The notes under the pieces are model-generated. The model was not told the DNA's origin, searched no databases, and saw nothing but the letters and a program-made list of their open reading frames with translations. Both the position numbers and the translations under genes were made by a program. Below are positions 53,780 through 61,671 of a DNA stretch of 64,000 nt, piece after piece. Source of the DNA: Ignavibacteriales bacterium. GTDB lineage: Bacteria > Bacteroidota > Ignavibacteria > Ignavibacteriales > Melioribacteraceae. Each line of letters begins with the position of its first letter. The first letter of the stretch is position 1. The stretch is from NCBI GenBank assembly GCA_020635275.1, contig JACKAA010000001.1, forward strand, positions 1-64,000, given 5' to 3'.

Positions 53780-54754
53780 CTAAAACCTCTTATTTTTATG
53801 CCAATTATAAGCTGTTAAAATTATATCATCTAAATTATATTTTGGTTTCCACCCAAGAATCATATTGGCTTTTTGATTATCTGCAATAAGTATCGCTGGA
53901 TCGCCCGCTCTTCTTCCAACAATTTCTGAAGTTATTTTATTTTTAGTAATTTTCTCAGTTGTTTCAATAATTGATTTTACTGAGTTTCCTTCACCTGTTC
54001 CCAGATTTATAATTTGCGATTCAGAATTATCATTTAAATAATTTAATGATCTTAAATGTGCATCACCTAAATCATCAACATGAATATAATCTCTAATACA
54101 AGTGCCATCAGGTGTTTCGTAATCATCACCATAAACAAATACCTTTTCTCTTAAACCCAATCCAGTATTTATCACAATTGGAATTAGGTGGGGTTCAGGA
54201 TTGTGACTTTCACCTATTTCTCCATCAAAACTTGCACCGGCTGCATTAAAATATCTTAAACAAACTGATTTAATGCCATATGCTGCTTCAAAATCTCTTA
54301 ACATATTTTCTATTATAAGTTTGGTCTGAGCGTATGGATTAATTGGATTTGTTTTTTGTTCTTCAGAAATTGGTACTTTTTCTGGATTACCGTAAAGTGA
54401 GCAAGTTGATGAAAATACAAATTTCTTAACGTTTGTTTCAACTGCTGCTTTAATTAAATTATAACTGCCAATTACATTATTTTGGTAATATAAAGATGGA
54501 TTTTCTACTGATTCACCAACATATGCAAAAGCTGCAAAATGAACAATAGCATCAATCGAATTATTTTTTATTACTGATTTTAATTCCTCAAAATTCAATA
54601 AATCGGCAACTTCTAATTTTACACTTTGCGGAACTGATTCTTTATGTCCTCTGCTTAAATTATCTAAAACAATACATTCTATATTGTTGTTTACTAAAAT
54701 TCTTACAAAATGAGAACCTATATAACCGGCTCCGCCAGTAACTAATACTTTCAA
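53780..54754 (-). CDS. galE: UDP-glucose 4-epimerase
   Basis: A 324-residue extended SDR. The NAD loop is VLVTGGAGYIGSHFVRIL, the active-site Ser-Thr region is FSSTCSLYGNP and Tyr-xxx-Lys is PYAQTKLIIE (about residue 145). RYFNAAGAS and GTCIRDYIHVDDL are typical of GalE. It interconverts UDP-glucose and UDP-galactose, possibly also the N-acetyl forms. Start is TTG at 54754 with AAAGGA eight bases upstream. It leads the galE-rfbC-ugd operon. Confidence 0.9.
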   Translation of the reverse strand: MKVLVTGGAGYIGSHFVRILVNNNIECIVLDNLSRGHKESVPQSVKLEVADLLNFEELKSVIKNNSIDAIVHFAAFAYVGESVENPSLYYQNNVIGSYNLIKAAVETNVKKFVFSSTCSLYGNPEKVPISEEQKTNPINPYAQTKLIIENMLRDFEAAYGIKSVCLRYFNAAGASFDGEIGESHNPEPHLIPIVINTGLGLREKVFVYGDDYETPDGTCIRDYIHVDDLGDAHLRSLNYLNDNSESQIINLGTGEGNSVKSIIETTEKITKNKITSEIVGRRAGDPAILIADNQKANMILGWKPKYNLDDIILTAYNWHKNKRF

Positions 54755-54862
54755 TAAATTAATCCTTTATTAAATTTTAGGAATATTTAAAATAATAGTA
54801 AAAATATGACTAACCAAATGGAAAACAAAACTCATAAAATGATTTATTGATAATTATATAAT

Positions 54863-54890
54863 ATTATTTTAGTTTATAACCTAAAATAAT
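54863..54890. promoter_or_regulatory. Inverted repeat, candidate MarR-family operator
   Basis: ATTATTTTAG (54863-54872) and CTAAAATAAT (54881-54890) are exact complements separated by eight bases. The site ends 15 bases before the MarR-type start codon and lies between it and divergent galE. MarR proteins commonly bind such palindromes and repress their own gene. Confidence 0.5.
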
Positions 54891-54905
54891 AAATATTTAG
54901 GAACC

Positions 54906-55379
54906 ATGACAAATTTAACAAGTAAAGCACAAGCAAGAGAAATGGCCGAATTAACATGCCGTTTATCAAGAGCTTGCAGTAAAAAAGAAACAAGTTTTGC
55001 AGCATTATTTCAGCTTACTCCAACTGAATTAAGATGTTTGAGAATGTTTAGTAAAAAATCGACTGTATCAATTAAAGAAATGATTGATGAATTAGAAATT
55101 AGCGCCGGAAGAGTTACACATATTCTTACAAGTTTGGAGCAGAAAAATTATATTACGCGAAGAGTAGATAAATCTGATAAAAGAAATCATTTGGTAGATT
55201 TAACTCCAGAAAGTAGAAAATTCATTAATCTTTTAACAAAAAAGCACATCGAACTACATCAAAATATTCTTAATAATATTAGTGATGATAAAAAAACATT
55301 TGTTTCGCAAATTATGAAAGAATTAATTGATGCTTTAGAAAATTGGAGTGAAGTAAATAAGGCAAAACTTCAGAAATAA
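54906..55379 (+). CDS. MarR-family transcriptional regulator
   Basis: A 157-residue winged-helix regulator. The recognition part reads VSIKEMIDELEISAGRVTHILTSLEQK (positions about 58-84), followed by the wing KNYITRRVDKSDKRNHLVDLT. Two Cys in the first 35 residues (LTCRLSRACSK) might permit redox or thiol sensing; this is speculation. It is transcribed divergently from galE and converges on the sulfur operon with a strong hairpin in between. Confidence 0.88.
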   Translation: MTNLTSKAQAREMAELTCRLSRACSKKETSFAALFQLTPTELRCLRMFSKKSTVSIKEMIDELEISAGRVTHILTSLEQKNYITRRVDKSDKRNHLVDLTPESRKFINLLTKKHIELHQNILNNISDDKKTFVSQIMKELIDALENWSEVNKAKLQK

Positions 55380-55389
55380 TATATAAAAT

Positions 55390-55419
55390 AAAGGTGAATA
55401 TAAAATTATATTCACCTTT
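55390..55419. terminator. Bidirectional hairpin terminator
   Basis: AAAGGTGAATATAA (55390-55403) and TTATATTCACCTTT (55406-55419) are exact complements with a two-base centre, flanked by A and T runs. It lies between the convergent MarR-type gene and the leftward sulfur operon and should end both transcripts. Confidence 0.85.
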
Positions 55420-55426
55420 ATTTATA

Positions 55427-56086
55427 TTAACATCCTTCTCGTTTCTTTTTACCAGTAGTTTTTTTCAAAGTAATTGTTGCCGGAGCTTTCAATTCAGGCA
55501 TTTTGACTTTTTCAGTATTATCAGCTGCAATATAAGTTTGTAATTCACCGCCAAAAAATTTACTTATTTCAGCAAGTTTATTGTGTTTATGCTGTTCCTC
55601 TATAGTAGGATTTTCTCCGCATGTACATTTTGGAAATAAAACTTCATTTTTCCAACTATCAATTCCACCTTTAATTATATTAACAGATTTATAATTATTT
55701 GATTTTAGTAAGAACCAACCTTGTGATGAAGTTATATCATTATCTGAATAAAGAAGAATTTTATTATTTCGTGATAAATCAGATTTTAATAATGAGGTAA
55801 CTTGAATATTTTCTGAAGAAGGAATTCTATATTTAACGAAATCTTCCTCATTTCGTAAATCAATTAATCTGTAATCAAATTTTCCTTTTATTATCCAATC
55901 TGCTAATTCACTAACTCCAATTTCACTTATTTGATCAGGCGAAATAAGGGATAATTCTTTCAAATTAACTTTTGTATTTACATTGTCATTTGGATTACCT
56001 GCAAAAATTGAAATTATTCCAAGAATTACAGCGATAATTCCAATTCTTTTTCTTGCAGGTATTTCGGCAAAAGCTTTAAGTAACAT
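55427..56086 (-). CDS. Membrane-anchored rhodanese-fold protein without catalytic Cys, C-terminal Gly-Cys tail
   Basis: A 219-residue protein. One membrane helix (about 13-30, IGIIAVILGIISIFAG) anchors a rhodanese-like domain (about 55-155: DYRLIDLRNEEDFVKYRIP, VNIIKGGIDSWK), presumably periplasmic. The active-site loop, normally starting YC, reads LLYSDNDITSSQG, so the catalytic Cys is absent. A CTCGE motif follows the domain (about 160). The last 30 residues are a flexible Lys-rich tail ending GKKKREGC. It follows the YedE half-transporter by one base and ends the reductase operon. A sulfur-handling role is implied by context; catalysis by the usual mechanism is not possible. Confidence 0.8.
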   Translation of the reverse strand: MLLKAFAEIPARKRIGIIAVILGIISIFAGNPNDNVNTKVNLKELSLISPDQISEIGVSELADWIIKGKFDYRLIDLRNEEDFVKYRIPSSENIQVTSLLKSDLSRNNKILLYSDNDITSSQGWFLLKSNNYKSVNIIKGGIDSWKNEVLFPKCTCGENPTIEEQHKHNKLAEISKFFGGELQTYIAADNTEKVKMPELKAPATITLKKTTGKKKREGC

Positions 56087-56087
56087 A

Positions 56088-56699
56088 TTAACCTCTCGCT
56101 TTTGATTGTTTATTTGCCATTAATTTTTCAGCCCATTCAGCTGCTGTAAATCCGCCAATTGCCATAAGAATAACAACTAACATTATTAATCCATAATTGA
56201 TGTCTAATAATTCCGGAAGGTTTATTTTTCCCATAGCAGTTGAATAAAAGAAATCTGTTATATAAGGGAACATTTCACCAAATACAAAAATTCCAAACAT
56301 TCCGCCAAGAGCATAAAAGATTGCATCAATTCTTCCGGTACTTATTGCAACCGCTGAAGTTCCCGGACAATAACCGCCGATGACAAATCCTACTCCGAGA
56401 ATTAAACCTCCCAACAATTGAGGAAGTAAAAAAGTTTCTCCAAAATAAACGAGTGAAAGATCCAAAACTCCAACCCATGAGAAATAAAATAAACCAATCA
56501 TTGCAGTAACAATTGCAGTGAACATAACTTTAAAGACTCTCATATCAGTAAAATAAAATTGAGCAGCTAACATTCTTGCAGATCCAAAGCCACCTTTTTC
56601 TAATACAAGTCCGAAAAATATTCCTATTACAAAAGCTACAATTAAACTAACTTCATCATTGAAGTAACCAAATTTGAATAAAGGTGCTGTCATGTCCAT
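56088..56699 (-). CDS. YeeE/YedE-family membrane protein, second half, copy 2
   Basis: A 203-residue protein with about five to six membrane helices. Hallmarks are FFGLVLEKGGFGSARML (about residue 28) and VGFVIGGYCPGTSAVAIS with a conserved Cys (about 100). YeeE/YedE proteins take up thiosulfate or related sulfur compounds through conserved Cys residues. Here the transporter is split into two genes: this part overlaps the other half by ten bases. It is directly followed by the rhodanese-fold gene. Confidence 0.88.
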   Translation of the reverse strand: MDMTAPLFKFGYFNDEVSLIVAFVIGIFFGLVLEKGGFGSARMLAAQFYFTDMRVFKVMFTAIVTAMIGLFYFSWVGVLDLSLVYFGETFLLPQLLGGLILGVGFVIGGYCPGTSAVAISTGRIDAIFYALGGMFGIFVFGEMFPYITDFFYSTAMGKINLPELLDINYGLIMLVVILMAIGGFTAAEWAEKLMANKQSKARG

Positions 56700-57265
56700 T
56701 GTCTCCTTACAAAATATGCCATTCCATAGGCGCCAACAAAAACCATTATCATGAATGCCCAGCCGCCAACACTAAGCATTGCTCCGCCAGTTAAAGCTTG
56801 ACCACTTGTACAGCCACGAGCCATTTTTGCTCCAAAACCCATTAGCGAACCCCCGATAAAAGCATATAGAAATCTTTTACCCTTTGAAAACCGTGGTCCT
56901 TTTTCAACCATTAATTTATTTCTTCCAGAAATTGCTCCAGAAATAAAACCGCCCAAAACAGCACCTAGAATATTAAATGTAAGCCAATCCTTAAATGGAT
57001 TTTTTGTTCCATCACCTAAATAACCTTTATAAAAATCATTGTTTTCTGTTTGAGATGGTGCAACTTTATCAACTGCAACTGATACAGCTGTTGATAAAAC
57101 ACCTGAAGCACCCAAGCCTCTTCCCATAATTAGAAATGTACTAAGCAATACAATTCCCAATAACAATCCTATTAAATAAGGATTGGTATAGTGTTTTTGA
57201 GTTATGTGGCCTTCCATAGCATTATCTTCATGATGATGTGAAAACCACTCTTTGAATTTTAACAT
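56690..57265 (-). CDS. YeeE/YedE-family membrane protein, first half, copy 2
   Basis: A 191-residue protein. After a His-rich cytoplasmic start (WFSHHHEDNAMEGHITQKHY) come about four membrane helices. The conserved cysteine motif is MARGCTSGQALTGGAML (about residue 148). It pairs with the following overlapping gene to form a full YeeE/YedE-like channel for thiosulfate or another sulfur species. It lies 20 bases after the NrfD-type subunit gene, linking sulfur uptake with sulfur reduction in one transcript. Confidence 0.88.
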   Translation of the reverse strand: MLKFKEWFSHHHEDNAMEGHITQKHYTNPYLIGLLLGIVLLSTFLIMGRGLGASGVLSTAVSVAVDKVAPSQTENNDFYKGYLGDGTKNPFKDWLTFNILGAVLGGFISGAISGRNKLMVEKGPRFSKGKRFLYAFIGGSLMGFGAKMARGCTSGQALTGGAMLSVGGWAFMIMVFVGAYGMAYFVRRQWT

Positions 57266-57285
57266 ATAATTTATTCTCCGTAAAA

Positions 57286-58227
57286 TTAGTTAAGTGCAAA
57301 CCAATGACTATACTGCCCGGCAGCAACAATAATAAAACGTAAAATTAAACCACCAATTATTACTAACAATGGAGCTATTGGTGTATGATGTATTTTATGA
57401 TTAACAGCTAATAATTGTATAATTAACGGTATTATTATTCCAATACCAATAACAAAGACCCAAAAGCTTGAGGCAAATTCACCAAATAATAATAAATCTG
57501 CTGCATGGGCTTGAACTTCAGTTGCTGTTTTTAACCCAATAATAAATAATGCAATGATGAATAATTCAATTATCAAAAAAGCATTATCAGCTTTTGCTAA
57601 TAATTCCCTTTCATAAACATTTTTTGCAATCACATGAACAAATGCTGCAGCACCTGATAATCCGGAAATTAAAAACAATAACCAAAGTACAGCAGAACTC
57701 CATAAAGGTCTGGCACCAAGTGAACTTAATAATACACCGGTATACAAACCAATACCAGCCCCAAAAAACATAGTTACTACGCCAAGGTTTTTTATTAATA
57801 ATGGTTTACTCAATAAGTATTCTTGCCACTTTTTTACAATAGGAACTTTTTCAACAATTAGTTTATGTGGACTCATCAACATATTTGCCAAAAGAATTGG
57901 ATAGACCAAAATTAAAATCCATGAACCCCAAGACATTGCTGAAGTAACTTGAAATGTTGTATATAATCTCCAAACATATAATTTATGCTCTAAGTCTAAA
58001 AAAAGAGCAAACATGCCAACGCTTAATAAAACTAAGCTCATAATTGGCAAATAATAACATGAACAATTTGTTTCTTTATACCTACCCTTGAAAAGAAAAT
58101 AACCAGAAATTAACATCATACCTGCAACCATTCCACCTAAAAATAAATATACTGGAATCTCCCATCCCCAAACAGAAAGAATAGGATCTATCATATGATT
58201 ATGTCTTGTTGTTGTAATTTCTAACAT
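57286..58227 (-). CDS. NrfD/PsrC-type membrane subunit of polysulfide/thiosulfate reductase
   Basis: A 313-residue protein with about eight membrane segments (WEIPVYLFLGGMVAGMMLISG near the N-terminus, then ALFLDLEHKLYVWRLY, SWGSWILILVYPILL and others). This is the NrfD/PsrC family, which anchors the reductase and passes quinol electrons to the FeS subunit. It follows the FeS gene by nine bases. The family size is about 250-320, so it is complete. Confidence 0.9.
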   Translation of the reverse strand: MLEITTTRHNHMIDPILSVWGWEIPVYLFLGGMVAGMMLISGYFLFKGRYKETNCSCYYLPIMSLVLLSVGMFALFLDLEHKLYVWRLYTTFQVTSAMSWGSWILILVYPILLANMLMSPHKLIVEKVPIVKKWQEYLLSKPLLIKNLGVVTMFFGAGIGLYTGVLLSSLGARPLWSSAVLWLLFLISGLSGAAAFVHVIAKNVYERELLAKADNAFLIIELFIIALFIIGLKTATEVQAHAADLLLFGEFASSFWVFVIGIGIIIPLIIQLLAVNHKIHHTPIAPLLVIIGGLILRFIIVAAGQYSHWFALN

Positions 58228-58236
58228 CGTAATCTC

Positions 58237-58776
58237 CTAAATCAAATAATAAATATTTGGTTTTGTTCCAGCTTCCGGAATTAATGAATGATGCTTTCTT
58301 GATTCTAATAATTTATTTACTTTACTATTTGGATCATCAAAATCTCCAAAATACATACAATGTGTAGGACAAACAGAAACACAAGCTGGATCTTGTCCTT
58401 TCTCAACACGATGAATACAAAAAGTACATTTATCAACATATCCTTCCGGGTGAATATATCTTGCATCATAAGGGCATGAAGAAATACAAGCTTTACAACC
58501 AATGCATTCATTATGATTAACGAGAACAACTCCACCAACATCATGATAATGACTTGCACCGGTTGGACAACATGATACGCATGGTGCATCAGTACAATGA
58601 TTGCATCTTTCGGTTCTAATTTCTAACTGCAATGTTGGAAATTTTCCTTGTGATTCCGTTGTTATCCAATCTCTGCAAAATCCTTCGGGAACATTATTTT
58701 CCGCTTGACATGCAATTACACAATCTTGGCAGCCGACACATTTTCTAGTATCTATGACCATTCCATATCTTGCCAT
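58237..58776 (-). CDS. Four-cluster ferredoxin subunit (PsrB-like)
   Basis: A 179-residue protein with four [4Fe-4S] motifs: CVGCQDCVIACQ (about residue 13), CNHCTDAPCVSCCP (about 60), CIGCKACISSCP (about 92) and CTFCIHRVEKGQDPACVSVCP (about 112). It transfers electrons between the membrane subunit and the molybdopterin subunit. I use the ATG at 58776, with a G-rich stretch seven bases upstream; earlier in-frame codons lie inside that site and at the end of the large-subunit gene. Confidence 0.92.
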   Translation of the reverse strand: MARYGMVIDTRKCVGCQDCVIACQAENNVPEGFCRDWITTESQGKFPTLQLEIRTERCNHCTDAPCVSCCPTGASHYHDVGGVVLVNHNECIGCKACISSCPYDARYIHPEGYVDKCTFCIHRVEKGQDPACVSVCPTHCMYFGDFDDPNSKVNKLLESRKHHSLIPEAGTKPNIYYLI

Positions 58777-58778
58777 AA

Positions 58779-60992
58779 TTATGCCCCCCACTCAATTGTT
58801 ACAAAATTAACATTCATTCCTGTACCGCCCATTAAGGGATCTATTTTATATTTAGTTATTAGCTGAGAATCACTAGCGCCTTTGTTAAATGTCTGTCTAT
58901 ACATTTTTGATCTTTGTCCAAAACCATGAACCATATAAACACAATCTGTTCTTATTCTTTCTGTTGCTTTAATTTTAACTTTATTACTTAAAATACCGTC
59001 TTGATTTTTTAATCTGACATATTCACCATTTTTAAAACCCATTCTTTTTGCAACATCAACATTAATCCAAACTTCATTTTCTTCCATAAGATCTGATAAA
59101 AATCTATTTGACTGTGTTTTACTGAATGTATGGACTGGAGCTCTGCCAAAAAGCAATCTGAATGAACCTATAGGTGGTTCCTCAGGTTTAGTGTATTTAG
59201 GGATTGGATCAAACCCGACTTCCTTTAATCTTAATGAATAAAATTCAACTTTACCTGTTGATGTATAAAAATTTGGAGGATTATTTGCATCATTATATAT
59301 TTTTTGTTCTGGTCCTTTTATAACCCCTTTTTCTTTGAGTTGATCTAAACTTAAACCAGCACTTTTTAATCTTGTATCTAAATACTCTTCAACATCCTTC
59401 CATGGGAAATAATTACCCAATCCTAATTTATCTGCTAATTTTTTAGCCATCCACCAATTTGGTTTTTGATCATCAGGTTCTTCCACAACTGGTTGACGCA
59501 ATGAAACAAAACCTTCTCTAAATAGTGGTGTATTCAAATCATCATATCTTTCAAGATAAACAGATTCAGGCAACACAACATCTGCATAACCGGCAATTTC
59601 ACTTGGAACTACATCAACAACAACTAACAAATCTAATTTTTGAATCGCATCAATTGTCTCTTGTGTATTTGGTAATGCTTGTGTTAAATTTGTGGCATAA
59701 ACAAACCATCCTTTTAGGGGATATGGATCACCTGTTAAGGTTGCTTCTCTTAGTCCGGTGGAAATTTTTTCTGCTCCCTCAGCAAAAGGATATTTATGAT
59801 GAGGGTTATCAGCAGCACCTTTTTCTGATTTTGGATAAGGCGGATATGGATAACCTGGAATGCTAACACTTTGAGGATTATACAAACCACCTTTTTTACC
59901 CCAATTTCCCATCAATGCATTTAATAGTGCTATTGCTCTGCTTCGCTGTGTATCATCACCATACCAAGTAGTATGTCTTCCCGGATGAATTATTGTTGCC
60001 GGTGCATATCTTGCCATTTCTCTGGCAGTTTCTCTGATCACTTCTGGATCAATTGTTGTTTCAATATATGCCCATTCTGGAGTATATTGGGCAATTTCAT
60101 ATTCAAATTGTTCAAAACCAAACGCATAGTTATCAATAAATTCTTTATTATATAATTTTTCTGCTACAATAACATTCATCCAAGCTAAAAGTAACGCCAT
60201 GTCTGTGCCAGGTTTAATTGGCAAATAATGTTTTGCTTTACTTGCTGCAACTGAAAATCTTGGATCAACAGTTATAATTGTCGCACCGTTTTCAACAGCT
60301 TCTGCAAATTCCTGAACTTGAGTATTGTGCATATTTTCACCAAGATGAGAACCTATTAATACTAAACATTTAGTATTCTTAATATCTGTTCTTTCTGGTG
60401 AACCAACTACATCTCCATAAGTTAATTCAAATCCTACTTCTCTTGGTCCGCGACATTGAGCAAATGATGGTGCTGTAAGGTTTGGGGTTCCGTAAGCTTT
60501 CATTAGATGCTTAATAAAATTTCCACCTATTCCATGGCTGAATAATGCCATAGCTTCTGGACCATGATCAGCTTTAATTTTATTCATTTTTTTTGCAATA
60601 AAATCTAAAGCTTCGTCCCAAGTTACTTCAACAAATTCTTCTTTTCCGCGAGGTCCCTTTCTCAGAAGTGGTGCTTTTAATCTTGATTGATCAAAGTGGG
60701 CTCCAATTCCGCCCGTACCTCTTGGACAAAGTCTTCCATTACTTAAAGGATCTTCCGGATGCCCTTCAATTTTCCATAATTTTCCATCTTTTATGTAGGC
60801 TATTGCACCGCACTTCCAGAAGCAAATATCACAGAATGTTGGAATTTTTTGAACACCTTTAATTTTTTTGCCAGATTTTTCTTCAATCTTTTCTGATCCT
60901 TTTACAACGGTACTCATTGAAGTAGCTGCAATTGCAGCTCCAAAACTTGCACTTGTTATTTTTAAGAAACGTCTTCTTGATAGTGAATTCAT
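58779..60992 (-). CDS. Tat-exported molybdopterin oxidoreductase, polysulfide/thiosulfate reductase type
   Basis: A 737-residue molybdoenzyme with a twin-arginine signal (SRRRFLKITSASFGAA). A [4Fe-4S] motif CDICFWKCG ... LCPRG (about 52-90) is followed by the molybdopterin domains. The Cys in PSFAQCRGPREVG (about 180) is positioned to ligate molybdenum, as in PsrA/PhsA. A C-terminal dinucleotide domain ends the chain. Its size and the FeS and NrfD partners suit a periplasmic polysulfide, thiosulfate or tetrathionate reductase. The exact substrate is undetermined. It overlaps the MerR gene by ATGA. Confidence 0.9.
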   Translation of the reverse strand: MNSLSRRRFLKITSASFGAAIAATSMSTVVKGSEKIEEKSGKKIKGVQKIPTFCDICFWKCGAIAYIKDGKLWKIEGHPEDPLSNGRLCPRGTGGIGAHFDQSRLKAPLLRKGPRGKEEFVEVTWDEALDFIAKKMNKIKADHGPEAMALFSHGIGGNFIKHLMKAYGTPNLTAPSFAQCRGPREVGFELTYGDVVGSPERTDIKNTKCLVLIGSHLGENMHNTQVQEFAEAVENGATIITVDPRFSVAASKAKHYLPIKPGTDMALLLAWMNVIVAEKLYNKEFIDNYAFGFEQFEYEIAQYTPEWAYIETTIDPEVIRETAREMARYAPATIIHPGRHTTWYGDDTQRSRAIALLNALMGNWGKKGGLYNPQSVSIPGYPYPPYPKSEKGAADNPHHKYPFAEGAEKISTGLREATLTGDPYPLKGWFVYATNLTQALPNTQETIDAIQKLDLLVVVDVVPSEIAGYADVVLPESVYLERYDDLNTPLFREGFVSLRQPVVEEPDDQKPNWWMAKKLADKLGLGNYFPWKDVEEYLDTRLKSAGLSLDQLKEKGVIKGPEQKIYNDANNPPNFYTSTGKVEFYSLRLKEVGFDPIPKYTKPEEPPIGSFRLLFGRAPVHTFSKTQSNRFLSDLMEENEVWINVDVAKRMGFKNGEYVRLKNQDGILSNKVKIKATERIRTDCVYMVHGFGQRSKMYRQTFNKGASDSQLITKYKIDPLMGGTGMNVNFVTIEWGA

Positions 60993-61438
60993 GTAGAAAT
61001 TCCTGAAATATTTTTAATTAAATCTTTTATTGAACCGCATTGTGAATATTTTTCATAAACATCACATTCACGGCAATCTCTATTTTCACAAATTGTATTT
61101 GGGTGATTAAACGTCCAACATGGTTGTTCATGGCTTTGAAATGCATTACAAGTTTTTCTATCTGATTCAGAGCATTTTACAACTTCCCAGCATGGAATTA
61201 ATGAATAAATTGATTTGATTCCATTTATACTTATTTTGGATTCATTGATCGCTCTTCTAATACATCTTAATCTTTCTAAATCCATTTCTGAATAAATTCT
61301 TTGGTTGCCGGAAGATTTGTGTGGAATAATTAATCCTTCTTTTTCGTACATTCTCAAAGTTGGTATAGAAATTCCAAGTAGTTTTGCTGCTATACTTATC
61401 GGATAAACTGGCATTCTTTTATTTTTAATTGCTTCCAT
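60989..61438 (-). CDS. MerR-family regulator with Cys-rich two-CW tail
   Basis: A 149-residue regulator. Residues about 14-80 are a MerR helix-turn-helix and wing (YPISIAAKLLGISIPTLRMY, GNQRIYSEMDLERL). The C-terminal 60 residues carry eight Cys, including two CW pairs (PCWEVVKCSESDRKTC; PCWTFNHPNTICENRDCREC), a pattern known as a two-CW domain. It could bind a metal or an FeS cluster or react with sulfur species. It is the first gene of the reductase operon, overlapping the large subunit by four bases, so it most likely regulates that operon and itself. Confidence 0.88.
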   Translation of the reverse strand: MEAIKNKRMPVYPISIAAKLLGISIPTLRMYEKEGLIIPHKSSGNQRIYSEMDLERLRCIRRAINESKISINGIKSIYSLIPCWEVVKCSESDRKTCNAFQSHEQPCWTFNHPNTICENRDCRECDVYEKYSQCGSIKDLIKNISGIST

Positions 61439-61446
61439 ATGCTCAA

Positions 61447-61467
61447 ATAGTTAATATTTACAACTAT
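61447..61467. promoter_or_regulatory. Inverted repeat upstream of the MerR-type gene
   Basis: ATAGTT (61447-61452) and AACTAT (61462-61467) are complementary around a nine-base AT-rich spacer, ending nine bases before the MerR start codon. It is a plausible autoregulatory operator, although short AT-rich repeats arise easily by chance here. The 61468-61635 region has no gene. Confidence 0.35.
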
Positions 61468-61635
61468 CAACTTTCTTGCCATTCAGAATTATTAACATTT
61501 TAATCGTTTTTAATTAAATTCATTTACATTCCTCTTAAAAATTGGAAAAGATAATTTGTCTTCTTTCAATTTTTGGGAAAACAAATATTTGTTATCCTAT
61601 TTAAATGGTATAATTTAAGTGATGTTTTGAATGGT

Positions 61636-61666
61636 ATTGACCTCAATTTTTATTATTGAGGTCAAT
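61636..61666 (-). terminator. Hairpin terminator after the YedE-rhodanese gene
   Basis: ATTGACCTCAAT (61636-61647) and ATTGAGGTCAAT (61655-61666) are exact 12-base complements with a seven-base loop, five bases beyond the stop of the leftward YedE-rhodanese gene. There is no long T run, so it may end transcription weakly or protect the mRNA end. Confidence 0.65.
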
Positions 61667-61671
61667 CAAAA

